Positions 33,236-44,864 of a DNA stretch of 64,000 nucleotides are shown here, one piece after another. Origin of the DNA: Metellina segmentata (taxonomy: Eukaryota; Arthropoda; Arachnida; Araneae; Tetragnathidae). Position numbers and translations under genes: made by a program. The first letter of the stretch is position 1; each line of letters begins with the position of its first letter. The notes under the pieces are model-generated. The model searched no databases and was not told the origin of the DNA. It saw nothing but the letters and a program-made list of their open reading frames with translations. The stretch is from assembly GCA_947359465.1 (NCBI GenBank), contig OX375872.1, forward strand, positions 12,098,137-12,162,136, given 5' to 3'.

Positions 33236-33864
33236 TGGAGTTTGAAAAAAGACCTTAAGCGATTTACGCCTCGTTTATTGCTATAGTCTCGTGAAATCCT
33301 CCAAGTATAAGATTAGATATAGCCAAGAAAGGAGATGACAATTGCGTGCTAGGAAACTTGAGACATAAACTGGGCACTTCGAAAACAAATTTTTTTTTAT
33401 CAGATCGCACAGTTTTTGCATCTGTAGTTTTCATGAGTGTGATTGCAGTTGCCTGCAGTCCAATAAACATTCATAACTTCTCTCACTTCGGACAAGTTTC
33501 GCAACTCAAAAAGTTCAATCATCCAATATTTTCTTAGGAGTCGAGCTCACGACCAACAACATCGTTGTTTCGTTCAAGATTATGGCTCAACGTATAAGAT
33601 AAAGTTCCGAGTATTGTGGAAGGACAAAACGGAGAAATCAATAAACAGAAAAAAGTCCGGCGTTTTCAGGACAGTTATGTTCTAAGTATGTGATGGAACT
33701 ACCGATGTTTCATCGCTGAGGGAGCTATATTTCGGACTTAAAGTTGTTATTCCCTTGGGGACGAGCTTTCTCCCCACTTCGATTCTCGGAAAAGGATAAA
33801 CTCCGCTAGTTGGCCGCTGGATACTTCGTCACGCACAGTGGGAATGAAGTTGGTGGACAAAAAA
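33236..33864. other. Unassigned, somewhat GC-richer
   Basis: Both strands are open around 33264-33537 (60-68 codons) without domain similarity. 33540-33860 has mixed composition and no clear frame. Confidence 0.4.
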
Positions 33865-34370
33865 AAATTTATTCAGAATATCCGATAGTTATGGGATGAA
33901 CTTTTGTTTTAAGTAAAACAAATTCTTATTTCTAAGTGGAAAGAAAATATTCTAAAAAAAAAACCAAAAATAAACAATACGCAAAACATCACTTGCTTGT
34001 GTAAGAAATATTAAAGGTGGGTAGTTAATTAACTGGTGCAACACAACGGGCTATAGCCGACCGTCCGGGATCAATACCGAAGGGGAAGTTGGTTGGTGAA
34101 TACTTTAGACTCATAACTCACATTGTAAATGAAATTTGTGTACAAGAGATTTTATTAAAACTTTTCGACATTATGTGATGAACTTGTTTTAACAAAAACA
34201 AACTTTTATATCTTAAAATAATACTCAAAAATAAATAAAGTAATGTTCAAAAACATTACTTCATTGTGTAAGAAATATCGAAGGTAAATAGTTAATTAAC
34301 GTAATACTGAAGTGACGCAACGGGCTATTGGCGACGACCGTCCGGGGTCCATCCCAAAGGGAATATCCGA
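33865..34370. repeat. ~270-bp tandem duplication that includes a SINE tail
   Basis: GATGAACTTTTGTTTTAAG-like at 33897 and 34178; GTGTAAGAAATATTAAAGG at ~33999 and GTGTAAGAAATATCGAAGG at ~34265; each followed by AGTTAATTAAC and a SINE tail. The SINE inserted before the duplication; the left copy then lost its body. Confidence 0.7.
34014..34090 (-). mobile_element. SINE tail fragment, minus
   Basis: GGTGGGTAGTTAATTAACTG, then ACAACGGGCTATAGCCGACC up to ACCGAAGGGGAAG. Confidence 0.75.
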
Positions 34371-34590
34371 GGACAACTCCTAGTAACCATGGTCAGAAAA
34401 CAAAGTCAACACCAGAGAACGCACTCCACTCTTCAAACTTTCACACCATGCCAACGCGAGGCCATTTCATGCCACAACAGAGTTAACGTATACCAGCCCC
34501 CGCATTTCCAATGGTCTTCGGTTGGACCCAGTTTTGAACTTGCAACTATCCGGTCGCTAATCCGTTACTCCTCCAACTGGACAACCGTGA
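34276..34590 (-). mobile_element. SINE (type A), near full length, minus
   Basis: Tail GTAAATAGTTAATTAACG at left; head at right with inverted A-box region CCAACTGGACAACCGTG. A further tail scrap lies at ~34630-34657. Confidence 0.83.
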
Positions 34591-34924
34591 CACAAATACT
34601 GAAGGAAAGAAGATGGTACGGTATTTTTAAATAACGTCGTACTAGAGCAACACAATGAAAGGAAATAATAATGTATAACGATGAGAAATTTGGTTTAGGG
34701 CATTCCTAATATTGTTCATTTAATTGTTTTTCAGTTGATTACTTCTTGGTGATTTCATTTTGTGGTCGTGATAATTATTTTTAACACAATAGCTTTCGTT
34801 CCTCAATCAACAAATATTGACACATTTATTGACCCTATGAGCGTCGAGAGATTAGCCAATAGTTACCCCACAACACACACATGACGTCTAAATAACATTT
34901 ACAAATAATTCGTTCAACCTTTAG

Positions 34925-35345
34925 AAAGATCTTTGGTCTTAGGATTTTATTGCTCATTTTCTTAAAATATATCCTGAAAAGATTAATTGCCATCTTCCTT
35001 GCAATAGAATCCTTTGGATAGATTCTATTGCTCCGTTAGTATCCTTTGGAACGATTCGATGGCTCATTTACTAGAAATATAATCATTTGGAACGAATCGA
35101 TAGCTCATTTACGAGAAATAGAATCCTTTAGAACGATTCGAGGGCTCATTTGCGAGAAATAGAATCCAACTATTTGGTGGCTCATTTACTAAAAAGAGAA
35201 TTCTTTGGAACGATTCGATGGCTCATTTATTGGAAACAGAATCCTTTGGAACGATTTAATGTCTCATTTACTAGAAATAGAATCTTATGGAAAGATTCGA
35301 TTGTTTATTTCCTTAGAATATAATCCTATGGAAAGATACTGGTCA
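34925..35345. repeat. Longest array of the 42-bp repeat, ~10 units
   Basis: Units TTTGGAACGATTCGATGGCTCATTTACTAGAAATAGAATCC spaced ~42 bp; several are nearly identical between 35040 and 35290. To 35617 the sequence is unassigned. Confidence 0.88.
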
Positions 35346-35617
35346 TAAAGGACAAAATTACTGCGAAGTCATGTAGGGCAGACTACAGGTTGTAAGTTAG
35401 AATTATGCGTGTGAACCCCTTAGGCTTAGAGCGTTAATATCAAACTATTCCTTAATAATGCTCATAATACATTCCCTTGAAGAATTAGTGTTTTAATTGG
35501 ACTTTCCCTCTATTTTCGGAATACCCTTGATAAATATTAATCCCTGTGTTTAGGCTCAAGTTTAGTATTAGTTTTACTTATTTTTGATTTTATATTATCT
35601 TAATGTATGCGTAATTA

Positions 35618-36768
35618 CAGAGACTGTTAATATATTTTTTAGACAACGTATATTGTATTCACAAAACTAAATTACATAAAATTTTTGTGTTTTTAATGTT
35701 CTATTTGATAGCTCTTATTCTGAACTATCTTTCGCCACCGTAATTTCCAGGATAATAATGCCTTTTGAAGTGTCAGAAGAGGTATTTTATCCCATTCCTC
35801 CTGAACAGCTTTCCAGAATTATGTAAGGGTTGTGAGACGACGTTTGGATAATGCAGATTTTAAAAGTCCGAATGCACAAAAATCCATAGGTGATACATCG
35901 CGAGATTTAGTAGGGATATCAGTGAAGGGTATGGCCTTGATACCGGTTTTTTGTTCCATTTCTTTTAAGAAATTTACAGTGGATTTTGATGTGTGACTGC
36001 TAGCTTTGTCTTGATGGAGTTCCACAGATTGATGTCACTGTGGGTAAAGCGATGGTATTTCATTCAGAAAAATTGGCGATAAAATATGTTCCTGATAGTA
36101 TTTGGAGTTAATCTTGACATTTTTTTCCACTCTTTTTATTTTTAACTTGCCATTATATGAAAAACCAGCAACAATCATGAATCCCTTAGAAAAACTTTCT
36201 TTCGATTCTGTGAACCATGTACTTAAATTTTTTCCTCCCCTTTTATGATAATAAATGGCTCTTTTTTTGCTGCAATCATTTAAATACACCCATGATTCAT
36301 CTATTGTGACAATTTTTTCCATTTTTCTTTGGATAAGTGTTTCTCATATAGAATTCGGCAGCGTGTCCTGCGTTCAGCGATATGCTTTGGAGAAAGAAGA
36401 TGCACATTGCGTTTTTTCGCTTTCTTAAGATTTAAATCAACGTTTATCATTTTGTTTACAGTGGACACCGAGCATTTTGATGATTTTGCAACTGTTCTTT
36501 GACTAGGGGGATTTTCTTTTAACATTAAACAACGTATCTCTGCAATAGTCGAAGATGTCCGTTTCTTCCTTGCTAAATCTTCATAAATATAGCCTTCGAA
36601 CCACTGCTTCGTTAAAAACGCCATTTTGAATAAAAACAAACCTCTCAAGCCGCAGACGATAATTTTGACTTTTAAAAACATAGTACAACTGCAATTATTT
36701 CTTTTGAAGCAAACGATTTTTTATTACCGCTAACCAAAATCGTCTAAAAAATGTGCGAACAGCCTCTG
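35618..36768 (-). mobile_element. Full-length DD41D mariner-like element
   Basis: 1151 bp with TA on both sides (35616-35617 and 36769-36770). Terminal inverted repeats of about 30 bp: CAGAGACTGTT...TTTTTTAGAC at left and, inverted, CAGAGGCTGTT...TTTTTTAGAC at right. It encodes one interrupted transposase on the minus strand. Confidence 0.9.
35700..36681 (-). pseudogene. DD41D mariner transposase, frameshifted and with an internal stop
   Basis: Three segments in order. N-terminal DNA-binding part ~36315-36640 (KQWFEGYIYEDL.. through SVSTVNKMI, a helix-turn-helix pattern). First catalytic Asp in TIDESWV at ~36295-36315. Second Asp in HQDKASSHTS (~36000-36020). Third Asp in SRDVSPMDF (~35880), 41 residues after the second, the DD41D spacing. 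Damage: a one-base shift in an A-run near 36318, a TGA at about 36035-36037, and a stop near 35819; homology continues to about 35700 (WKAVQEEWDKIPL). All three catalytic Asp codons survive. Confidence 0.88.
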
Positions 36769-36770
36769 TA

Positions 36771-37288
36771 CTTTGTTACATTACATTAAGGAGTCTATAC
36801 CCCTAAAATGTTCAATAAAACATCAGGTTTTGATTTCGGTGAATTAATAAATCTCATATTATGGAAAATATTGATTGTTAGAAATCTTTCAGCTTGTTTT
36901 TCTTAACTTTTAAGAATATTTTTAATCAACGAAAAAATCGGTTGGCACCGAAAAATTTTATTTTCTCCAGCAACGAATCGCGAGATGATTAAAATGTGTC
37001 AAGCATTATTATTTCTATTTTAAACCTCTCCCTTTCTTGAAGATGTTGCAATGCCCCCCTTTCTAAAATATCAGCGATTTAAAAGAATATAATATAGAGC
37101 GGATAAAACATGTCTACTTCATACTCTTACCGAATGTTCCGTTCAGTTCTAAAGATTGCCTTTGAATTGTTTGGGTTCAAACACAAAACAATTATAATCG
37201 AATTACGTTTTTCTGCGCCAAATTTTGAAATGGATTCCTCTTGTTTCAAATAAAACTACAAGAAAACTATTCCATACAATCATATTTC
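36771..37288. other. Unassigned AT-rich sequence
   Basis: No supported feature. Confidence 0.5.
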
Positions 37289-37425
37289 TTAATCCTCCAA
37301 GTGGTTTCGACGAGATATCTCGTTCATCAAGATCTGACCACTTTAGGTATTTAGTTACTCGTCATCCAGATATTGCCGGTATGTTTATGAATGGATTAAG
37401 ATCTAATCAGCTTCGCTCAATTCGT
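37289..37425 (+). mobile_element. Palindromic TTAA element, left half
   Basis: TTAA (37289-37292), TCCTCCAAGTGGTTTCGACG, a good palindrome at ~37307, then decays; GGATTAAGATCTAATCAGCT near 37395 is a last spacer. Right end absent. Confidence 0.68.
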
Positions 37426-37474
37426 TCTGTGTTGATGGAGACATTCACTACCTACTCGTAGAAAAATTGCCCTA

Positions 37475-37800
37475 TTGGAAAAATTTCAAAATACCAGTAT
37501 CAAAATGATACAGGAACCAGTAAAAACATACTGGAAATTTTGAAGCCGGTATGAAACCATACTGCAAATTTGGAAGCCGGTATGAAACCATACTGGAAAT
37601 TTTGCCGGTTTTCAAACATATTGTAAATTTTGATACCAGTATGAAAACATGCTGTAAATTTTAATACCAGTTTTCAAACATACTGGAAATTTTTATACCA
37701 GTATGAAAACATAATGGAAATTTTGATACCAGTATTAAAACATACTGGAAATTTTGAAACCAGTTTGAAAATATACTGGAAGTATTTAAGACAGTATACT
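37475..37800. repeat. ~31-bp tandem repeat with CCAGTATG/CATACTGG
   Basis: CATACTGG-type starts at 37527, 37558, 37589, 37617 and onward, about 10 units. Each unit contains CCAGTATG and CATACTGG, exact reverse complements of each other, so the array can fold many ways. Confidence 0.87.
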
Positions 37801-39138
37801 AGCTTAAATACTTGTAATTTAATAAGTGTGATTGAACATATGTGTATGGAAATGGATCCGTGAGGGAGAGATATAATAGCCCCTCTAATAAAGTAGGCGC
37901 AATCTAATTTTCAAAAGTAAAATTAGTTATACATGTTTAAATGTTAGCTGTTTTTTTAATTAACCAGTCATTTATGCTATTATCAGAGCTGGAGACAAGA
38001 TATATAGTGATATATTGAAAACTAATGAGTCTCTTATGACATGCGATTGACAAATGGTTATGAACTTTGTTTAGCTGCTATTTTATGTGACACTGTAAGT
38101 AACAAATGGTAAAATAGTTTTCAATGCAGACAATTCTGGGTAAAAGTGGGAGGTAGTAGAGGATTGAAATCCATCCCATATTGAGAAAAATGACAATTTT
38201 TTAGTCAAAATTATTTTTCTTCAAATATCAACATCCTAATAATCATAGTCACCATTAGTTACTGATTCAACATTTGGAAATTAAAAATTAATTTAATTTT
38301 AACTTTTTATATGTTTAACCTAAGATCTACCATGTGAGCTTCCACACGTTTTCCATATTGCATATCCATATCGTAAAAAAATTTTCAACAATTTACTTAC
38401 AGCTTCTCTCCGGGCATGTAACCCTCGGCATTCAAACCTAATTAATATATTCTCATTTAGAATATTCTATTAAAATTAAGCAGATTCCCAGCATGATATT
38501 AATTTCAAGTTGTCATTTTAAACCCGCATTTTATATTGTCCACTCAATTTCATGCCTCGTAAACTATTATACATGATGTTGATAGCCACATCATACTACA
38601 TGCACTGCTCAGGAATTAATAAGATTAATTTATTGCATTGAGAATGTAAACAAAGCTACCAGTTACAGTTAGGAGTTGAAGTTATTGTAAATGGTGAAAA
38701 AGGTAGGGCTCGTAACGTAGCGCATAAACAGTACTAGTGATATCAAAAGTGAGATACCAACATAGCCATTAGCGCAACAAGAGTTTGGTAGTGACTAGTA
38801 GAAGGCACTACAAAATCCACCATACCACCCATCTTGAAATGATAGATTTCAAAGAATACACAAAATACAATTTGTCAATTTCCACAAATGACATGCAAAA
38901 AAGGCATAGCAAAAGTTTAAATAAATACAAAATAATGCTATAAGATGCAGCACAGCACCATATAATTTGAGTCCACGCTACTCTGCAAAAAATGATCTGG
39001 ACAGATTATCTCTGGATCCAGATAGATGACCTCGAATTTGATTTGCAGTTCGTGATTGAGCTACACAGATTACGCATTTTCTTAAAAGAATCTAAATAAT
39101 ATTTCTGGCCGAAATAATTCAATGGTCTTGTTGAAAGA
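37801..39138. other. Unassigned stretch
   Basis: AT-rich. 38700-38830 (GTGATATCAAAAGTGAGATACC and neighbours) looks like part of a dispersed repeat but has no second copy in the window. Confidence 0.4.
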
Positions 39139-39699
39139 ATGTTTGTAAAAGTCGAGGTCTGGCATATAGATTGGTGGTATGGTTGTTCACCAAGCTACAA
39201 TGGCTTTCGGGTCAACTTTCACTGGTTTGATAACTGTTCAATGCAATCGTTCTCGGTTTGTGCTGGGATATGCAATTCCATGAATGGGGCTGCATTCTCT
39301 TCGGAAGCAGTTGGACAATTTAGAAGTTGAGTGCCCTGGTTGCCCAGTTGCGGCACTTCTGACAGGGGACCTGAATGATGGAGTTCTGTGGAACACACAT
39401 TATTCTGGAAGAACGGACATTATTTCTGGAATGAAGGTTCCTTTAAAACGGCTTTTTTTGCGATTCACACTGCCAAGAAAGACTGCACCACTCGATAGCA
39501 CAGAACATAAACTGCTCCTTGAAGAGACACTTTGACTGGCTCGCCATACTCCGGATACAATGGAATCTTCGGATCCGCGCTTGTACTGTAGGAGTACGTC
39601 GTCTTGAGTAGTTACTGTACTGCTGTCACTCAGCAACTCAAGAATATCTTGGCCGTGGGCTGCAACACGATATGGCAGGGCTTTAACACTGATGACCTT
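39139..39699. other. Stop-poor segment beside a BEL/Pao relic, identity unknown
   Basis: Open for 60-128 codons on both strands (longest on the minus strand, 39400-39786). GC above local average. It may be another part of the same retroelement, but no domain was recognised, so no product is assigned. Confidence 0.35.
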
Positions 39700-40091
39700 G
39701 GAGAAGGGGCGATCTTTTGTAGATTTTTTTGGATCTATCAAATACAACGAGGAGTTTGGAATTTGGTAACCCTTCCTTTCTAACAAATGTCCTCTAAATG
39801 TCCAAGATCTTGGTAGTCTCGCATAAATTTAATGTACTGTTCTTTAAGTAGTGGATTGGTAATAAAGCGTCCTTCCATGTGTTTTAAACATTTAATTGGT
39901 TGGTTTCTGGAATTTCTTAAGGTATGGAAGTTATCCCTTAAAGGAAACTTAACTATGTATCTTCCCGAATTTTCTCTAGTGTGACAACAAGAGCACAGTT
40001 AGTTGCTTTGAGGCGGCCATTTAGGAATACTTCTGGACACACATCTGCACCAAGTAAGATATCAATTGGACCAGGTTCAGGATAACTTGGT
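39700..40091 (-). pseudogene. BEL/Pao retrotransposon pol fragment
   Basis: Minus-strand reading gives IDILLGADVCPEVFLNGR (~40030-40075), the end of a BEL/Pao-type protease domain. After an internal deletion and frame change comes GRYIVKFPLRDNFHTL with NPLLKEQYIKFMRDY (~39810-39965), the conserved block before the RT. Then SKLLVVFDRSKK (~39720-39740) resembles the RT opening. Stops and frameshifts throughout; no LTRs seen. Family assigned by recalled motifs. Confidence 0.72.
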
Positions 40092-40104
40092 CCGTAACAT
40101 GAGT

Positions 40105-40329
40105 TCGTATGATCATGGAAAAATTCACTCCTCTCCGTACTCGGGCGAAACTTTAGTCTGTACGCAGTAGATCAATTCACTCTGTGCTCACGGAAAACTG
40201 TCTTCGTAGAAAAATTCAGTTCCAACGCTTTTGTAACTCTATATCGATGGAATAATTCACTATGAACTCATCCAAAACTCTAGTCTGTACACGAGTCTAG
40301 TCTGTACGATATTTAGTCTGCATGATCTT
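40105..40329. repeat. ~70-bp tandem repeat, left part
   Basis: AAATTCACTC(T/C)GT..CTC, GGAAAAATTCACTCCGTACT and TTTAGTCTGTACG recur. Interrupted by a palindromic element at 40330. Confidence 0.75.
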
Positions 40330-40590
40330 TTAACCCTTCTGATGGTGGTCTCGAATGTGTCGTGTCATTAGCAAACCTGACGAGATAAGATGGGCGAAAT
40401 ATCTCGGCATTAGAAGAAAACGAACCAGGTCTTGAACTTGTCATCATCAAAAAATTGGCAATATCTTGATGACAAGACGTCATTAGCAAAATTTGCCAGA
40501 TCTTGATGGACGAGATATCTTATCGCTAGCTAAATTGGTCAGACCTTTCTGGACGAGATATCTCGTTGAAACCATTAGGGTGGCTAAAAG
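40330..40590 (-). mobile_element. Palindromic TTAA element, minus copy
   Basis: TTAA 40330-40333, CCCTTCTGATGGTGGTCTCG at left; GACGAGATATCTCGTTGAAACC then ATTAGGGTGGCTAAA at right. Spacers GACCAGGTCTTGA and GCCAGATCTTGATGG. Right flank TTAA changed to CTAA. Confidence 0.75.
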
Positions 40591-41039
40591 TTCACTCCTT
40601 ATTATGGAAAAAATTAGTCGTACGCTTGTAAAATTCATGTTAAACTCTTAGAAATATTTTTGAGAAAACTATGTAGGAACTCCCAAAGTATTGATTAAAT
40701 GACTATCAGTTTCTTTCAACTAATTAAGGACATAAATAAAATTTTATTCGTTTCGGTTATAGTAGTTTTCTGAACTTCTCATAGCTAATGAAATCTTTGT
40801 TTTCATCCTGAGTACATACATAACCGATCAGCATATTTTTAACTTAAGTGTTCCCTGCCCATTCCTATTTATGTTTATCAGACGCGTTCGTCTAAATTTA
40901 GCTACTCAGAGAAAAAGTTTTATAAGAGCGAACATTTTCCTTTTCACGAGAATAAATTAAAAGGAATTTAAAACGAGAATGTGTGGCTTCTTGGCAGGAA
41001 GACAGCTGAGTTAGGAACTACGGCGATTAGACTTTCGAC
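40591..41039. other. Unassigned AT-rich sequence
   Basis: Starts with a trace of the 70-bp repeat, then nothing identifiable. Confidence 0.4.
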
Positions 41040-41410
41040 TAATATATATTGAATCTTCGTACAAAACTTCATTGCGTACGCGGAGAAATTCACTCTGTAT
41101 TAATGGGAAAATACCCTCCGTACTTGCGCAAAACTTTAGTCCGAACGTGTGTCCAAAGTTGACTCTGTGATCATGTAAAAATTAAATTCGTACTCTGAAA
41201 AATTTAGTCTGTATACACTTGCGTAAAAATTCACTCTGTGCCCATAGAAAAATTCACTACGTACTCCTGCAAAACGCTAGTGCATACACTCGTGTCAAAA
41301 TTCCGTCTGCGTTCATGGAAGCATTCACTCCGTACTCCATAATTTAGTCTGTACGCTCGTGTAAAAATTCACTCTGCATTTAAGAAAACATTATCTCCGT
41401 ACTCGGAACG
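41040..41410. repeat. ~70-bp tandem repeat, right part
   Basis: Five or so units with AAAATTCACTCTGT, TACTCGTGCAAAAC-like and TTTAGTCTGTACGCTCGTGT. Same family as 40105-40329. Confidence 0.8.
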
Positions 41411-41477
41411 TAAAGGAACGTGAAGTCCGTTGTGTAAGTTCGTGACGTTCCGAACTTGAATGCCGTGAAAGAGAGCA

Positions 41478-41860
41478 TTAAACGAACTGTTTTGAGTATC
41501 CAACTGGGCTCATTACTCTCATCTGTAGAGCATATAGCACACCATGTGCAATTTCGTCTACAGAAGAAAGTTTATCACATTCAAATTGGACTATGTGATC
41601 AAGTGGAGACAAATTCTGGTGAATAGATGAATGTTTCCTCTGAGTTGAACCTCTATTTATTTGTACGTCTATTGCCAAGTGTTTATTACAACGCGCCATA
41701 TATCCAGCTGAAATGAGTGGTGTGGCTGTCCTTTGAAAGAATCCTTTGAGATGAGTCTGCTGGACCTTCGGTGAGAAAAGAATTTTTTATGAAGATTCTT
41801 TTGGTCAAGGAGGTCAAAATTGTTTAGAAGTAATGCAGCGAAGACTACAGATTGTAATGC
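41478..41860 (-). other. Unrecognised open stretch
   Basis: 73 codons from a Met at 41699 and open further upstream to about 41800 in the same frame. The translation is not low-complexity (DHIVQFECDKLSSVDEI), unlike most spurious frames here. No family recognised and no splice sites defended. It could be an old retroelement or a host exon. Confidence 0.25.
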
Positions 41861-41898
41861 GGAATTACACGTGAAAACTCTTAAAAGGGTTCAGCATT

Positions 41899-42074
41899 TT
41901 AACCTTACTGGTGATTGTCTCTACGAGGTATCTCATCAAAACAAAGCAAAGCAAAACTGTCCAGATCGTGATATCACTAGAAGAAAACTGATGAGATCTT
42001 GATCTCTTCATCAAAAATAATATCGGAAATACCTTGATGACAATATACCTCGTGGACACCACGTGGACGGTTAA
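41899..42074 (-). mobile_element. Palindromic TTAA element, minus, compact copy
   Basis: TTAA at 41899-41902 and 42071-42074. CCTTACTGGTGATTGTCTCT at left; CCACGTGGACGG at right. Palindromes degenerate (ACGAGGTATCTCATC). Confidence 0.72.
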
Positions 42075-42194
42075 AAGTTTAAAAAAGACTGGTCACAAAT
42101 GTCTTTCTGAAACACATTTTGTTGATTTCAGTAGCTTCACGTTTTCGGTTCAGTTATTTATTTAATAATTAAACTATCTCTCTCTGTATGTGTG

Positions 42195-42410
42195 TGTGCT
42201 TTCTGAATAGTACCAAGTAATCAATGTAAAATATCAAGCAATATTGAGTCTTGTATTTTGCTGAGTACTAAGTTATCAAAGTAACATACTGAGCAATTTT
42301 GAAAATCCTATTATGGAGAGAACTAAACAGTCGAAATAAAAATGTCAGCAAATTTGAATATTCTATTCGTGAAAATATCAAGGACAAAATATGAAGTAAT
42401 ATTGATTACT
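42195..42410. repeat. ~55-bp tandem repeat, first cluster
   Basis: GTACCAAGTAATCAATGTAA, TATTGAGTCTTGTATTTTGC, GGAGAGAACTAAACAGTCGA: same unit as 43155-43435. Confidence 0.7.
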
Positions 42411-43154
42411 GTACCCCCCGGAGAGTGTTAAAAAATTGAGAAATTAAAAGATCCTGGGAGTATTTAATTTTATAGTTTGTATTTTACTACGTATCACATT
42501 TTAATTGCATCTGTAATATTGAGGCTCGTCAAACTAAACGTTACACTTCGACGATGTGGAATGCTCGTGAATACAGTAAAATAATTTTAAGATAAGACAT
42601 AAAACTAAATGAATTTTATTTTTTCCACTCGTAGGATATCAATTTAGGAGTGAGATGTTTACCTTTATTTGCAACACATTAAGATAGTTTTCAACGTTTT
42701 AAATTATGTGTAAACTTTTTTTTAGCTCAGAAGTGTTTTACGAATATTTTTAAGATGCAAACATCTGATATCTTTTAAATGCCTTTAATAGCTGATTTCT
42801 TAAAAGTACGTTCTTTGACACCTGAGTTTCTTTTTAAAAAGCCTATCAATTTAAAAGGCTTGGTTGATTGGCGCCAATACTTTCTCGAATTTCACTTAAT
42901 TCTGAACACAAGCTGCGTACTACCATACTTTGTTAGTGTTTATTAGGATTATATTTTTCTTAGTAGATTTTTTTTGTTTCGTCCTAATATATCCTATTAA
43001 ACGACAAACATTTACTTGAAGAAAAAAATATATATTTACGTTATAAAATTATTATAAAGCAGCTTGAGTCTCATATTACGAAAATAACGATGTATCACAT
43101 ACAGTTTAACCATTGAATGGTTGAAGCATATATACGTTCTGCAATCTTATAACC
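42411..43154. other. Unassigned AT-rich sequence
   Basis: No supported feature. Confidence 0.5.
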
Positions 43155-43435
43155 ATATAGCAATGTTGAATATTCTATTCTGGAGAATACTAAGCAGTCA
43201 AAATAAAATATTTAGCACTAATGAAAGAGCATGTTGGAGATTTCTAAGTAACCAGTATAAAATATTAAGCAGTATTGAATATTTTATTCTGGACAGTACT
43301 AGATAGCCGAAATCAAGTATTTAGCACTATTGCAATAGTGTTCTGGAGAGTTCCAAGTAATCAATGTAAAATATTTAACACTATGGAGTATTGTATTCTG
43401 GAGAGTAAATCAAAGTAAAATATTGAGTGTCTCGA
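43155..43435. repeat. ~55-bp tandem repeat, second cluster
   Basis: TTGAATATTCTATTCTGGAG at ~43167 and TTGAATATTTTATTCTGGAC at ~43276, with a unit between; each has ACTAAGCAGTC and AAAATATTTAGCAC. About five units. Confidence 0.78.
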
Positions 43436-43729
43436 CATAATCCTAGTAGACGTTCTACTTCTTGATCCAAAAGTCACCACTGATTGGAAGACTTCGGGAA
43501 AGATAGACACCAAGTGGGGGGATGCAAAAGTCCTTTTCAGCACTCGATAGCATTGCATCGCAAAACCCAAGTGGCTTCACACGTGTCGTGTTGTTTCAAA
43601 GATGGGAGAATTGTGTTTCTTCAATTGGGTGAAGCATTCAAAAGGGCAGATGGAGAATTTTCGACCCCTAGTATTCTTTTTTTTTATTTACGAAAGGGCA
43701 AGAATACTTCTTAGACATTAAAGACAGGT

Positions 43730-43908
43730 ATTGTGTTGGGTGAAGGTGCTGCTGAAGAGTCAACGTCCAGTAAGTGGTTCGGAAACCTTCGTGACCTGGA
43801 TCAGTTCTTTTACTAGAAACTTCAAAAATTCTATGAGCGCGGGATGATGCCAGGGAGAGGGAGAAAAGTCATCGAACAGAGAGGCATATACTCTATTGAT
43901 TCAATGTA
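43730..43908 (+). pseudogene. Mariner-like transposase, C-terminal fragment
   Basis: About 35-40 codons around 43795-43908 fit the C-terminal pattern of mariner transposases: LDQFFY, a stop, then KFYERGM and a final VIEQRGIYSID before the stop. One internal TAG. Catalytic region not visible. Upstream DNA (43440-43730) is stop-poor but not recognisable. Confidence 0.5.
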
Positions 43909-44267
43909 ATTTTTAGTCAATAAAGTAATTCTTTTCAATTTTTGTCCACAAAGCAGTACGAATGTTTGCATCAACGCAATTTATCTTTGTGCATTAAACA
44001 TAAGTTTTTTAAGACTGTGACAAATAAATTATTTTGCAGTTCCATATAAGATACAATTTTAACACTTTTCATTGTTTTTATGTACCCAAACATTTTTTTA
44101 GTACATGTTGTTTTTATTTACATATGAATCTTTGTTCGTTTTGGCGCTTGGTTCATTCAAAAACAGTCTCCCATTTTTGATAACCGTATCCAATTGGGTG
44201 GCCATATCACGTACTTTATGCTATGTGTTAGAATTCCTCGTAGGATTAACACTTAGAATAGACACCT
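43909..44267. other. Unassigned AT-rich sequence
   Basis: A hydrophobic 67-codon open stretch (44105-44308) runs into the next element and is not supported as a gene. Confidence 0.4.
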
Positions 44268-44452
44268 TTAACACTCCAAGTGGTTTCTACGATACTTCTC
44301 GTCCATAAAGATGTGACCAATTTTACAAACAACGAGACCTATCGAGATATCTAATCAAGATATTGCAGAATGTTTGATGATGAAGAAACCACAATATGAT
44401 CAGTTTTCCTCTAATGACGAGATATCTCGTCCATCAAGACCTGATCAGTCAA
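44268..44452 (+). mobile_element. Palindromic TTAA element, plus copy
   Basis: TTAA 44268-44271, CACTCCAAGTGGTTTCTACG; good palindrome GACGAGATATCTCGTC at ~44418; right end absent. Confidence 0.72.
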
Positions 44453-44864
44453 AGATCAATTTTCCTTCCTATAGAATCAATACATTTTTTAAAGTATTTT
44501 GCTGTACGTAATACTTATACTCTTAAAATATCGATTCATTGTATTTTAGCTTTGGGTGTGCAATAATACAGAGAAGCACATTAGACCCAAGAATCTGCAG
44601 GAGATATGTGAATTATCTTAATGGAATTACGGTTAATGGGGTGGGGTATACAAGCTTTTGAGTATTAATCACTTACTGTAAAGGGGATTGTTACTTACAT
44701 TTAAAGGGGTTAATCACTTACGGTTGGGGGAACTCGCCTTGTTAATAACGGAAATGGCAATCCCCAAAGTAGTTCATGTGACCTAGGTCAGAAACCAAAA
44801 TCCTAGAGCTATTATCTCTTAAAAATCTGCGAGTCATGCGAATTGTGAGTAGTGTAGTATTGCC
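44453..44864. other. Unassigned; GGGGTTAATCACTTAC phrase repeated
   Basis: AGTATTAATCACTTACTGTAA (shortened: TTAATCACTTACTG) and GGGGTTAATCACTTACGG near 44660-44725 suggest a short local duplication. Confidence 0.4.
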
